A program made the position numbers and the translations under genes. A stretch of DNA of 64,000 nucleotides from Christensenella hongkongensis. Its GTDB lineage: Bacteria; Bacillota; Clostridia; Christensenellales; Christensenellaceae. Where the stretch lies: contig NZ_LAYJ01000088.1 in the NCBI RefSeq assembly GCF_000981035.1, positions 198,835 through 262,834 of the forward strand, in the 5' to 3' direction. Shown here piece by piece: positions 51,240-59,952 of the stretch (the stretch's first letter is position 1; each line of letters opens with the position of its first letter). Below the pieces are notes generated by a model that had not been told where the DNA came from, searched no databases, and was given only the letters and a program-made list of their open reading frames with translations.

Positions 51240-52352
51240 ATGTATTTAAGACCTTCCCGCCGGAAAAAGCGGCGGAAGCTGACAAATATGATCATCCTCA
51301 TTGCCGTCATAGCGGCGGCGGCTGTCGGTGTATTTTTTCTGATCAATAATTTTACGGACATCGGCTTCTGGAAGCCGGCCCTTACCGAAACCGAGTCCAT
51401 CCTGCCGGAAACCGTGCAGGGGAATGAAAACGGCCTTGTTTACCTTACGGAGGACAAGCTGACGCTTGCCGACCTCAAGGGCAAAACCGTGTGGGATACA
51501 AAGCTAGATTCTGCGGATGCAAAGCTTTCCATTTCCCCCACAATGATCTGCACCTATCTTGGGAAAAACCTGCAGGCTGTTTCCTATACGCAGCAGCAGC
51601 TTTTCAGCTCCGCAGTCGCGTCCGACATCCTTGACGTACGGTGCGGCAAAAATAACATCGCGGTCTCCGGAAGCGCGGCGGACGAGACGGGACAGATCAT
51701 GTATTACATTTATATTTTAAACAGCAAGGGCGAGCAGACCGGACAGGTGGATTATAAAACGCGGCCTGTGATCGATTTTGGTTTTTACGGGGATAATGAT
51801 ACGTTGTGGGTGCTTTCGCTCGACACGTCAAACGTTGTGCCGGTATCCAATATTTCCACTTATACCACAACAGGCAAGGCGACCAGCACCATACAGGACA
51901 ACACGCAGATCATCGAGCAGGTGTATGTGGCGGACGGCGGCATGACCTATGCCTCTGGCACCAACACGCTCGTTTCCTACGATATTTCTTCCAAAAAGCA
52001 GAAGGAAGCGCTTATCTACGGCTGGAAGCCGATTGCCGTGAGCAACGGGAAGACTTTTGAGCTTGCCTACATCCCGCGCTCCACAGCCACATATTTTGAG
52101 TCCGTAAAGCTTTTTAACAACGAGCTTGGCGAAACGGTGCTGCATATGCCCCAAAATGTTTTTTCGATTGCGTTATCACAGCAGAAGCTTTACGCGTTCT
52201 CCCCGGATTCGGTTTCTACCTATTCCCTTACGGGAGAGCTTGAAAAAACAGCAAAAATCAACAATACTCTAGTCAGCGCAAAGCAGGTTATGGATACGCT
52301 TGCCATCGCCTGGGATCAGGAAGGCAAAAGCTATCTGATGCCGCTGAGCTGA
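51240..52352 (+). CDS. DUF5711-like membrane-anchored beta-propeller protein
   Basis: A 370-residue protein with an N-terminal basic stretch and single transmembrane anchor (MYLRPSRRKKRRKLTNMI then ILIAVIAAAAVGVFFLI, residues 1-35), then an extracellular region rich in short beta repeats. The repeats such as GLVYLTEDKLTLADLKGKTVWDTKL resemble a PQQ-type propeller, and the whole matches what I recall as DUF5711. Function is unknown. It is followed after 18 bases by a CvpA-family gene; that pair is recurrent in Clostridia. A GAGGT sequence lies about 8 bases before the ATG. Confidence 0.75.
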   Translation: MYLRPSRRKKRRKLTNMIILIAVIAAAAVGVFFLINNFTDIGFWKPALTETESILPETVQGNENGLVYLTEDKLTLADLKGKTVWDTKLDSADAKLSISPTMICTYLGKNLQAVSYTQQQLFSSAVASDILDVRCGKNNIAVSGSAADETGQIMYYIYILNSKGEQTGQVDYKTRPVIDFGFYGDNDTLWVLSLDTSNVVPVSNISTYTTTGKATSTIQDNTQIIEQVYVADGGMTYASGTNTLVSYDISSKKQKEALIYGWKPIAVSNGKTFELAYIPRSTATYFESVKLFNNELGETVLHMPQNVFSIALSQQKLYAFSPDSVSTYSLTGELEKTAKINNTLVSAKQVMDTLAIAWDQEGKSYLMPLS

Positions 52353-52370
52353 CCAGACCACGGAGGATAC

Positions 52371-53075
52371 ATGGATTTTATCAACTTGACGTGGATCGTC
52401 GTGTTTTTAATCGCAATTTACGTATTACAGGGTTTTTACAGGGGCTTTCTGGTGTCCGTCACCAATACGGTGGGCATGGCAATCTCATGGTGCGTCGGGT
52501 TTCTTTTTTCGCCGCTTATGTCCCAGGCCATCGCCAAGGGTACTTTTTACCGGTTCATTTTAAATTTCACCAACGGCGTAGACCAGCTGCAGGCGTCCGG
52601 CAACCTTGCCGTCGCAACGCTTTCCACAGAGCAGATCAAGCAGATCGTTTCGTCCGCAAACCTTCCCATGCCCTTTGACCACCTTGTAACGGAAAATATG
52701 ACGAACGGCGTATTTGAGGCGCAGGGTTTTCATAAGGTGTCCGAATATTTTGGCTTTACCATGACCAATGTGGTTGTGAACATCTTTTCATTTCTGGTCA
52801 TCTACCTCATTGCGCGCATCGTGATCGCGCTGCTCGTCAACGCGTTCAATTATGCGACGCCGCTTCCTGTGCTGCGCCGGTTTGACAGCCTTGCAGGCGG
52901 CGCGGTAGGCCTGCTGCGCGGCTTCCTTGGGATGTTCGCGCTGTTTATGATCGTACCGGTTCTGATGATCGCCCTGCCGGCGGATTTTGTGTCGCCGATC
53001 ATCGATAAATCCCCGATTGCAGCGTTTTTCTACCAGTCCAACTTCCTGCTGGGCGGCATATCCGGCGTAATATAG
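52371..53075 (+). CDS. CvpA-family membrane protein
   Basis: A 234-residue membrane protein similar to CvpA (colicin V production) proteins. The N terminus NLTWIVVFLIAIYVLQGFYRGFLVSVTN is the family's opening helix pair with GFxRGF, followed by further helices near residues 40-58, 130-155, 175-200 and 210-230. CvpA proteins support envelope functions, but mechanisms differ. Coupled to the upstream propeller protein, with GGAGG 5 bases before the ATG. Confidence 0.85.
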   Translation: MDFINLTWIVVFLIAIYVLQGFYRGFLVSVTNTVGMAISWCVGFLFSPLMSQAIAKGTFYRFILNFTNGVDQLQASGNLAVATLSTEQIKQIVSSANLPMPFDHLVTENMTNGVFEAQGFHKVSEYFGFTMTNVVVNIFSFLVIYLIARIVIALLVNAFNYATPLPVLRRFDSLAGGAVGLLRGFLGMFALFMIVPVLMIALPADFVSPIIDKSPIAAFFYQSNFLLGGISGVI

Positions 53076-53103
53076 GAGGAGTCTGCCTTTTTTTTTGAAA
53101 CGT

Positions 53104-53140
53104 AAAACGCTTCCGGCAACCATTACCGGAAGCGTTTTTT
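53104..53140 (+). terminator. Terminator after cvpA-like gene
   Basis: AAAACGCTTCCGG and CCGGAAGCGTTTT form a 13-bp perfect stem around a 9-base loop, followed by more T residues. Confidence 0.9.
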
Positions 53141-53162
53141 TGTTTCGGTCATTCTATGTCGT

Positions 53163-53813
53163 TTAAACCTCCTGATTGCGGTAAATGTGTACCGAAGCCA
53201 GATAGGAAACCACAAGCGCCGCCGCACCGACAACCGGCAAAAGCCATGTCAACATGGGCACGATCCCGGTAAAGCTATCCTGCATCCCGCCCCTATCTTC
53301 CGCAACGCCTGAAAACGCGAGGAAGATCATAAACGGCACGAGGAAAATTACAATGACTGCAATCCTGCTCTTTTCCACGCCAAGTTTATAAATCAGCGGA
53401 ATTACGATGCTGATAAACAGCAGTGCGGTACATGCCAGTATGAGGATAACAATTCCCGTCTCCGTGCCGAGCACCGTGCGTCCCACAGCCGCGAGAATCA
53501 GGTTCACTACGAAGCCGATTCCCATACCGATGCCCACCATCAGCAGGGAAAAGACATATTTTGACGTTACGATCTGCTTCCTTGTGTAGGGCAGCGTCAG
53601 CACATATTTATCCCAGCGGTTGGAGGAATCGTACGCAAAGGACGTAAAACACATCATGCCGCCGATAAACGTGCAGATTCCCGTTGCAAATCCTGCCGAA
53701 AAGTCGCCGTTGCCCGATACGATGACGGGAACAATGCAGATTGCGATGATAAAAATATAAATTCTGAAAAAACTTTTGGTTCCCAGGAATTCCTTTGTCA
53801 GCAGTCCCTTCAT
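53163..53813 (-). CDS. ABC-2 type transporter permease
   Basis: A 216-residue membrane protein with six helices of the ABC-2 (YtrC/YtrD-like) type. It begins MKGLLTKEFLGTKSFFRIYIF and has SNRWDKYVLTLPYTRKQIVTSKY near residue 64, a feature of the cytoplasmic loop in this permease family. It overlaps the ATPase stop by 4 bases (ATGA). Probably forms a homodimeric exporter with that ATPase; the substrate is unknown. Confidence 0.88.
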   Translation of the reverse strand: MKGLLTKEFLGTKSFFRIYIFIIAICIVPVIVSGNGDFSAGFATGICTFIGGMMCFTSFAYDSSNRWDKYVLTLPYTRKQIVTSKYVFSLLMVGIGMGIGFVVNLILAAVGRTVLGTETGIVILILACTALLFISIVIPLIYKLGVEKSRIAVIVIFLVPFMIFLAFSGVAEDRGGMQDSFTGIVPMLTWLLPVVGAAALVVSYLASVHIYRNQEV

Positions 53814-54667
53814 TTCCGTTCCCCCTTTACAATAAACAGCATCACGTCCTCAAGCGTTGCGTTATCCACCACGATGTTCTCATACTTCCGCCGCACAGCT
53901 TCCTTATCTGTGGTGAGCGCCTCGTAACCAAAGCCGGATTTTCGATAACCGACGATATCCGCTCCGTCGATTTTTGCGAAATCCTCCGCCCCGCATTTCA
54001 AAACGCCATAGTCGTAGAGCATGCTGTCCTTGCTCTCAGACAGCGCCACCTTTCCATCATGGATAAACGTAATGTAGTCCGCCACCTTCTCCAGATCGCT
54101 CGTGATGTGTGAAGAAATCAGGATCGAGTGCGATTCGTCCTGTATGAAATCAAGGAACACATCCAGTATTTCGCTGCGCACGATGGGATCCAGCCCGCTT
54201 GTCGCCTCGTCGAGGATCAGCAGCTTTGGATGATGCGAGAGGGCGACCGCAATCGAAAGCTTCATCTTCATGCCGCGGGAAAACTCTTTGATCTTTTTGC
54301 GTTCCGGCAAGTCGAAGGTTTTGGCGTATTCCAGAAACAGCGCGTCGTCCCACGTCCGGAACGTATTGCGCATAATGGCCGCGATATCCTTTCGCTTCAA
54401 TGTTTCGTAAAAACCGATATCCTCCATCACAACGCCAATCTGTTCCTTGATTTCCCGCTCGTCTTTTTGATGGTCAAGGCCAAACACGCTGATGCTTCCC
54501 GCATCCGCACGGATCATATTCAAAATCAGCTTGATCGTGGTTGTCTTGCCCGCCCCGTTCTCGCCGATCAGCCCCATAATACTGCCGCAGGGCAGCCGGA
54601 AGCTAACATCCTCCAGCCGGAATCCCTTATATTGCTTTGTTACGTTATTCAGCGCCAAGCTATCCAT
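53810..54667 (-). CDS. ABC transporter ATP-binding protein
   Basis: A 285-residue ABC ATPase. The start at 54667 (MDSLALNNVTKQYKGFRLED) follows GAGGAG. Motifs: IGENGAGKTTTIKLIL (Walker A, about 35-50), the signature block KEFSRGMKMKLSIAVAL, Walker B LLILDEATSGLDP and the H-loop ISSHITSD. The second gene of a GntR-ATPase-permease operon of the YtrABCDE type, commonly induced by cell-envelope stress. Confidence 0.93.
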   Translation of the reverse strand: MDSLALNNVTKQYKGFRLEDVSFRLPCGSIMGLIGENGAGKTTTIKLILNMIRADAGSISVFGLDHQKDEREIKEQIGVVMEDIGFYETLKRKDIAAIMRNTFRTWDDALFLEYAKTFDLPERKKIKEFSRGMKMKLSIAVALSHHPKLLILDEATSGLDPIVRSEILDVFLDFIQDESHSILISSHITSDLEKVADYITFIHDGKVALSESKDSMLYDYGVLKCGAEDFAKIDGADIVGYRKSGFGYEALTTDKEAVRRKYENIVVDNATLEDVMLFIVKGERK

Positions 54668-54671
54668 TTTA

Positions 54672-55046
54672 CTACTCCTCCTCGTACAGCACACGCAGTA
54701 TCTCCACAAGCTCCTCCTGCGTAATGCCGCTGCTCTTTGCGGTATATACCGCCTGCTTCAAAAAATCCTCCGCGACCTTCAGCTGCTCCTCCCGCATAAA
54801 CTCCAAATTTTTGCGGGCGACAAAGCTTCCCCGTCCTGTGAAGCTTTCAATAAACCCGTCACGCTCCAAATCGTCGTACGCGCGTTTGGTGGTGATCACG
54901 CTGATTCGCAGTTCTTTTGCCAGCAGCCGCATGGATGGAAGGGCGTCCCCCTCCTTCAGCATCCCCGTCAGGATCATATTTTTGATCTGCGAGGTGATCT
55001 GTTCATAGATCGGCTTTCCGCTGGAATTGCTGATGATGATATCCAC
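54672..55046 (-). CDS. GntR-family (YtrA-type) repressor
   Basis: A 124-residue YtrA-subfamily GntR regulator, with a winged helix (MDIIISNSSGKPIYEQITSQ then IKNMILTGMLKEGDALPSMR and ITTKRAYDDLERDGFIE) and a short C-terminal helical dimerisation region. Starts at GTG 55046 with GGAGGG 7 bases upstream. It is 4 bases before the ATPase gene and has an inverted repeat operator in its own promoter region, so autoregulation of the ABC operon is probable. Confidence 0.88.
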   Translation of the reverse strand: MDIIISNSSGKPIYEQITSQIKNMILTGMLKEGDALPSMRLLAKELRISVITTKRAYDDLERDGFIESFTGRGSFVARKNLEFMREEQLKVAEDFLKQAVYTAKSSGITQEELVEILRVLYEEE

Positions 55047-55069
55047 TCATCAACCCTCCATTTCAAAAT

Positions 55070-55094
55070 ATTGTATATATACGATATGTACAAT
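55070..55094. promoter_or_regulatory. GntR-type operator palindrome in the GntR-ABC promoter
   Basis: ATTGTATATA (55070-55079) and TATGTACAAT (55085-55094) are inverted copies with one mismatch, separated by 5 bases. They lie 24 bases upstream of the GTG start of the GntR gene, in an AT-rich stretch expected to hold the -10 element. Confidence 0.6.
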
Positions 55095-55143
55095 ATAACA
55101 CCTGTTCCGTATGCTGTCAACCAGATTTTGTTTTTTTGCGCAC

Positions 55144-55172
55144 GAAAAGGGGAAGCGTCTCCGCTTCCCCTT
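55144..55172 (-). terminator. Terminator-like hairpin after the M56 gene
   Basis: AAAAGGGGAAGCG and CGCTTCCCCTTT form a long stem with a 4-base loop, about 75 bases 3' of the M56 stop. The T tract on the minus strand is only four residues. Confidence 0.65.
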
Positions 55173-55246
55173 TCCGGTTATATGTATTGATAGTGAGTTG
55201 TTATTTATAATATACCCCCATTCAGGGACATTAACACAATTTTTAA

Positions 55247-58200
55247 TCAGGATTCCTGCTGCGACGGAGCGGGTGTGGGCGTGGGCACAGGCCACGGCTC
55301 AGGCGTAGGTGTGGGTGCAGGCTGTGGCATGGGCGTCGATGTGGTCTGCGGCGTTTCCCCTGCGCTTGGGGTAGGAGTCGGCGCAGCGCTTCCTTCGACT
55401 TTTATATTGAGCTCCGCAAGGCTGAGCTCCCGTTCCTCGCCGTCAAGCGTGTAGCGGAATGTCGGCTTTACCGTGATGCTTTCGGTCGGCTCATACGTCC
55501 ATGTGACGGTTTTTCGGTTACCTGACACGATTGAGAACGTGTCGCCCAGCCGCTCTCCATTTTGGAGGGGTGGGGCAAACAGTGTGCAGTTTTCAATGTC
55601 TTCTCCGCTGGAATTACTGAGGATAAAGGTGAACCTCACCTTCTCTCCCGCCTGAACGCTCGTTTTGCTGACGCTCGCTGTTCCTGTCACCGCGTCGTTT
55701 CTTAATTCCTGCTGCCCGTCTGTCCAACCGTTATTTATCCAGTAAAATGGAATTCCTTCCCGCAGGATAAGCGAACCGTCCTTCGCGTTTATGGTAATCA
55801 GGCTGTTTGACGGATCGTTTGTAGCATAATTATTGGAGGTCCCCATGTCTTCCCCGTTCCTGCTGATGTGGAAATCTCCAAAGAAATCCCACGCCGGTAC
55901 AATCGAAAAGCTTCCGTCGTCATTCATTACCCGCGCATATCCGAGCGTGATCCTGTTGATATCCGCGGAGCCTGTCAGCACGCCAAAGCCTTTCAATTCA
56001 TCAGCCGGTTCAGATAGCAGCATATCCATTTTCAGGATGTTTTTCTGCATGATGCCAATCGCCTCGTCAACGGAGACAGGCGTGATTTTCTCTCCCGCCT
56101 CCCCGGCCTTGCCCGGAGACGTCCAGTTCATTTTGACAATGCCGTCGTTATCCAGCATGATTTGCATTTGCTCATAGGCTACACGATGTCCATCCTCGCC
56201 CACGATATTGGGCGTACCATCCATATAAGTATAATCAAACGAATTCGTGTAGGTGACAGGAACCCCGTCCACCTCGCGCTCAAAGGTAAACCGGTAAATT
56301 TGCGGCGCTGTCTTTGCCTGTTCGTCGCTTTGTGCTCTCCACTCATTTTGCTTTTGAGCATAGGCCTCCGGATCGGCGTCGTATTCTTCCTCGTCAAACG
56401 GGAGATTATCTACGATCGGCACCAGCTCCGTGAGTACGAGCTTCATCTGCGGATCGAGCGCCTGTGCAATTTTTACCGCCTGTTCCTCCGCCTGTACGCG
56501 TGTCAGGTCCATGCCGCGCGCTTCCTCGCCTTGCCCCGCCTGCACGCTGTTCCACAGCGTTGTGGGGGCCTGCGCATCGTAATAGCTCCTTCCGCCGCCG
56601 GTATACCATAATCCGCTGTCCCCCAGGTTGGAGTTCGCGCGGATGGACAGCGTGTCCGGCGAATCCATATCCCCGGCCCAGACCGTTACTTCGTCCCATG
56701 TCATGTTAAAGCTGTGCTGCAGCTCCCCGTCGCCGATATCTTCGCCTACGGCTTCTTTATGTGTGAGCGTTGTATTTGCCGGTCGCTTTTCCGCCGTTTC
56801 AGGCGCGGTTTCAAGCTCCTCGCGAAGCCCGTCTATCGTGCCCTGCCCCGCAGGCTCCATTTCATCTATTTCCTTTTGAATATCTGCCTTCGTTCGAATC
56901 GGCGCGTAAAATTCCTTGTCCCCCATGATGGCTTTGATCGCGTTATCCACATCCTGCTGTGTAAATTCACGCGTCTCATAGCCCCGCACAGGGATCGTGC
57001 TATTAGTTGGACGGATAACGTCGGCGTCAATATTGATTTTGATTCCCTCGTTTTCCGTATCCAGCGTTTTTGTAATATGCTCTGCCGGCATTTCCGTAGC
57101 GCTTGCCCCTGCCGATGAAGCGGAGGCGGCTTCAACCATTTCCGGCGTTTCCGTATCTTCTGCTTTTGCCGGGGTACAGGCCGTGGTAAAGCATGCAACC
57201 GCCATCACCGCGCAAAGCAGTATTGCCGCCAGCTTAACGCTGCGTTTTGTCTTCTGTTTCATATAAATCCCCCTGATTCTTTTTTCGACCACCTTTTTAT
57301 CGGTACGAAGAGCCATCCCAAGCACATATCCGGGATGATCCGTTTTTGCGAACATACTGAGGATTGTATTTGCATAACATTTCTTTTCCTCGCTGTGCAT
57401 GTCCCTGACAACCATGCTGTCGCATGCGCTTTCCATATCCATCATGATCTGGCGGTCCGCTAGCCATACGACGGGATGAAACCACCAGATTATTTTGATC
57501 GCGTTCATCAGGATTCGTACCCAGTGGTCCTTGCGTTTCCAGTGCGTCAACTCGTGCAGGATTGCATACCGCAAAATGTTTTCGTCTTCCGAAAACAAAT
57601 CGAGCGGCAGCAACAACTCCGGCCGAAACGCAACCGTTAACGCGGGAGTGGAGAGGATCGAGCACAACCTGAGCCGGATATTCCCTTTTATTCCAAGCTC
57701 CTGCCTGCAGCTTTTGAAAATGTCGTCGATCCGCTTATCCGGCAGTACCGCGCCTTTTCTGATACCGCGATTCATGCCCGTCCTCAGCGCCAGCATCCCA
57801 ATACCAATCACGAGCGCGCCTGCAAGCCAGATTACCAGAATAAGCTGCCCTGTTCCAAGCACAGGCTTTGATGTCTCCTGTTCCTCTGTGGATATTTGCT
57901 GGCTGGCGCTTTGTTGCGTAGTCGCTTCTTTTCCTGTAGTTTGGGACGGCTGCTGTTGCTCCTGTAAAACGGCGCCGTCCGCCGCACCGTCGTTTTGCCC
58001 TGCCTGTATGGGCCCGGTGGTTGCGGCGCTCTCTTGTTTCGTTTCTGCCGGCTCGCTTTGCACAGCTTCCGGAGCCTGTTGCCCCGCAGGCACTGTCATC
58101 AGGCGAAAACCGCTGTCTGCAGTGAACGGGATTACGAGACGCGCAATCAAAACAAACCACAATACAAACTGCAGTACAGGCGATATTTTGTTTTTTCCAA

Positions 58201-58279
58201 ATTGTTTAAACAGCATAATGCAGCAAAAGATGACAGCCGCATAAACAGAAATGCTCACTACGTTTTCCAAAACCGTCAT
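55247..58279 (-). CDS. M56 (BlaR1-type) membrane metallopeptidase with a long extracellular tail, 1010 aa
   Basis: A 1010-residue integral membrane protein coupled to a BlaI-type repressor. The start at 58279 (MTVLENVVSISVY) has AAGGAA 8-9 bases upstream. N-terminal helices (about 5-25 and 36-52) are followed by a Gln/Ser/Thr-rich loop (about 65-140) and another helix (145-165). The M56 zinc motif LHELTHWKRKDHW is at residues 241-253, with the third-ligand block DMESACDSMVV near 281-291. A helix with a lipobox-like AVMAVACFTTAC pattern (about 355-372) follows. The remaining 600 or so residues are a predicted exported sensor-like region with no penicillin-binding SxxK/SxN set that I can see. 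The end is a low-complexity PTPTP tail. Confidence 0.85.
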   Translation of the reverse strand: MTVLENVVSISVYAAVIFCCIMLFKQFGKNKISPVLQFVLWFVLIARLVIPFTADSGFRLMTVPAGQQAPEAVQSEPAETKQESAATTGPIQAGQNDGAADGAVLQEQQQPSQTTGKEATTQQSASQQISTEEQETSKPVLGTGQLILVIWLAGALVIGIGMLALRTGMNRGIRKGAVLPDKRIDDIFKSCRQELGIKGNIRLRLCSILSTPALTVAFRPELLLPLDLFSEDENILRYAILHELTHWKRKDHWVRILMNAIKIIWWFHPVVWLADRQIMMDMESACDSMVVRDMHSEEKKCYANTILSMFAKTDHPGYVLGMALRTDKKVVEKRIRGIYMKQKTKRSVKLAAILLCAVMAVACFTTACTPAKAEDTETPEMVEAASASSAGASATEMPAEHITKTLDTENEGIKINIDADVIRPTNSTIPVRGYETREFTQQDVDNAIKAIMGDKEFYAPIRTKADIQKEIDEMEPAGQGTIDGLREELETAPETAEKRPANTTLTHKEAVGEDIGDGELQHSFNMTWDEVTVWAGDMDSPDTLSIRANSNLGDSGLWYTGGGRSYYDAQAPTTLWNSVQAGQGEEARGMDLTRVQAEEQAVKIAQALDPQMKLVLTELVPIVDNLPFDEEEYDADPEAYAQKQNEWRAQSDEQAKTAPQIYRFTFEREVDGVPVTYTNSFDYTYMDGTPNIVGEDGHRVAYEQMQIMLDNDGIVKMNWTSPGKAGEAGEKITPVSVDEAIGIMQKNILKMDMLLSEPADELKGFGVLTGSADINRITLGYARVMNDDGSFSIVPAWDFFGDFHISRNGEDMGTSNNYATNDPSNSLITINAKDGSLILREGIPFYWINNGWTDGQQELRNDAVTGTASVSKTSVQAGEKVRFTFILSNSSGEDIENCTLFAPPLQNGERLGDTFSIVSGNRKTVTWTYEPTESITVKPTFRYTLDGEERELSLAELNIKVEGSAAPTPTPSAGETPQTTSTPMPQPAPTPTPEPWPVPTPTPAPSQQES

Positions 58280-58280
58280 T

Positions 58281-58658
58281 TCACTCACTTCCTTCCGAAA
58301 GCTCGTCGATGAGCGCCCGTAGCTCCTTTTGGTCTTCTTTGGATAGATTACCCTCGCGGATCATACACACAAGAAGCTGCTTGGCCCCCGCGCCGGACAG
58401 CTTCTCCATCAGGCTTTTGCTTTCCGCCTGAATACATTCATCCATCTCCACCAGCGGATAATAGAATTTATCCCTTCCTTTCAGGTCAAACCCCACAAAT
58501 CCTTTTTTGCTTAATTTTGAAAGGTAGGTCGCATATGTCGTGTAGCTCCAGTCCACGCTGTCTCCCATTGTGCGTATGACCTCTGAAAGCGTCTGTGGTT
58601 CGTGTCCCCACAGCGCGGACATCACAGACCATTCCGGCCCTGTCAGCGTCATTTTCAT
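58281..58658 (-). CDS. BlaI/MecI-family repressor
   Basis: A 125-residue BlaI/MecI/CopY winged-helix repressor. The DNA-binding region is LTGPEWSVMSALWGHEPQTLSEVIR, continuing to WSYTTYATYLSKLSKKGFVGF, and the C-terminal helix (DECIQAESKSLMEKLSGAGAKQL...) dimerises. These repressors are inactivated by the partner M56 protease. The M56 gene begins one base after its stop. Tandem palindromes of the expected TACTA/TAGTA type lie upstream of the ATG. Confidence 0.93.
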   Translation of the reverse strand: MKMTLTGPEWSVMSALWGHEPQTLSEVIRTMGDSVDWSYTTYATYLSKLSKKGFVGFDLKGRDKFYYPLVEMDECIQAESKSLMEKLSGAGAKQLLVCMIREGNLSKEDQKELRALIDELSEGSE

Positions 58659-58683
58659 GCTTCACACTTCCTTTTTTACCAAA

Positions 58684-58721
58684 TTACTATATCAATAGTT
58701 TTATTACTATGATTATAGTAA
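58684..58721. promoter_or_regulatory. Tandem BlaI-type operators
   Basis: TTACTAT-GATT-ATAGTAA (58704-58721) is a perfect 7-bp inverted repeat. TTACTAT-ATCA-ATAGTTT (58684-58701) is an imperfect copy (5 of 7 on the right arm). Both have 4-base spacers and their centres are 20 bases apart, about two helical turns, 26 to 63 bases upstream of the blaI-like ATG. Confidence 0.7.
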
Positions 58722-58873
58722 TAAGTAATATGTTTGTCAATCTTTTTTTACAGCGTGGTTTATTTTATTTACGAACTCGTTCTTTGCCGGATCACGCTGT
58801 TCCAGTTTTTTATCGCAAAGGCAGGCTTTCCTGTAACCACTGCCAGTATGCGGCAATCGTTATTACAGCGCAA

Positions 58874-58898
58874 AAAACATCGCTTGCTCCGATGTTTT
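58874..58898 (-). terminator. Terminator of the DUF2971 gene
   Basis: AAAACATCG and CGATGTTTT form a 9-bp stem around 7 bases, with further A residues giving a T tract on the minus strand. It lies 18 bases 3' of the DUF2971 stop. The remaining gap 58739-58873 shows nothing recognisable. Confidence 0.75.
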
Positions 58899-58915
58899 CT
58901 GATATCTGTTTTCTT

Positions 58916-59863
58916 TTAGCGGTAGGTTGCAAGGGATGCGGTAATATTTTCCGCAGGAACGGAAATCTGTTCGCTGAACAAAAACAGCATGACATCGTTT
59001 TTCGTCAGCGCGCATTTTGGCCCGAGGCAAACGCTTGTGATTGCGTCCATGCCGATCGTTTGCAAATTCAGCTCCACATAGGATTTGATGGATTTCTTCA
59101 CCACAGCCGTTTTGATGCGGCTGAAAAGATCGTTTTGCGCCACGTGCTCAGACTGGCGCGCAAATTTGACGTAAGAGTTTTCCGTAGGCAATGGAAAATT
59201 TACGGCGAGCCGCCATTCGTGCTCTTCACTGAACGCCGGATTCTTGCAAAACGCGCTTTCCCCATTGATTGCCAAAAACAACTTGATAATCTCTCCCGTT
59301 GGCTTTGCTTTCTGCTTAAGCAATATGGAGAGCTCCTTGAATATGTTTTTGATGTAAGGCCTGATGAGGTCCTTTTGCTCGTTTTCCAGATAGCGGATGG
59401 GCTTAAACTGGAAGGTATGCCCGGGATCGTCCGATTCGCGGTTTTGGATCAGCTTTTCCCTGATCCGGTCTGCGCGGAATCCAATACACACGCCCCGGCC
59501 GTCATCCGCATATCCGCGCCACTGGCTCAGGCTGTCCTGTTTTTCCGAGAAGCAAATAGCGTAGGTGATAAGCTCCTCATACCAACGCTTTCCAGTGGTC
59601 ATCAGTTCAAAATTGATGAGCGCCTCCACAGCCTCGTGCCCTTCGAGCATTTTTTCTTCATACAAAAAATTGAGCTCAAACGGCTTTTTGTCGTATTCCT
59701 CCAGCGCGGTTTCCAAAATAAACCGCTGCAGCCATTTGCGCTCCATATAGTCGTTGCTTTTATCGATATCGGAAAGGCGCAGCATTTTTCCGGAGATAAT
59801 TTCGTAAAAGGTCTCCACGCTGCAATAATGGTACACCGTGGTGATTTCGCCTGTCTGCTTCAT
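58916..59863 (-). CDS. DUF2971 family protein
   Basis: A 315-residue soluble protein. The N-terminal pattern TVYHYCSVETFYEIISGKMLRLSD and the central YAICFSEKQDSLSQWRGYADDGRGVCIGF are diagnostic of DUF2971, where Y-CS-ET, FS-----L-SQWRGYADDGRGVCIGF residues are conserved. The biochemical role is unknown; some members are linked with stress or defence regions, but here the neighbours are housekeeping chromosome-partition genes. It follows parB on the same strand after about 90 bases. Confidence 0.85.
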   Translation of the reverse strand: MKQTGEITTVYHYCSVETFYEIISGKMLRLSDIDKSNDYMERKWLQRFILETALEEYDKKPFELNFLYEEKMLEGHEAVEALINFELMTTGKRWYEELITYAICFSEKQDSLSQWRGYADDGRGVCIGFRADRIREKLIQNRESDDPGHTFQFKPIRYLENEQKDLIRPYIKNIFKELSILLKQKAKPTGEIIKLFLAINGESAFCKNPAFSEEHEWRLAVNFPLPTENSYVKFARQSEHVAQNDLFSRIKTAVVKKSIKSYVELNLQTIGMDAITSVCLGPKCALTKNDVMLFLFSEQISVPAENITASLATYR

Positions 59864-59952
59864 ATCCGCTTCGCCCCGCTTACTTTGATAACGTTTTTTT
59901 CGTCGTCAGGCTCGCCGCACAGTATAAGGAGCCTTTTGTCCCTGCCGGCTTT

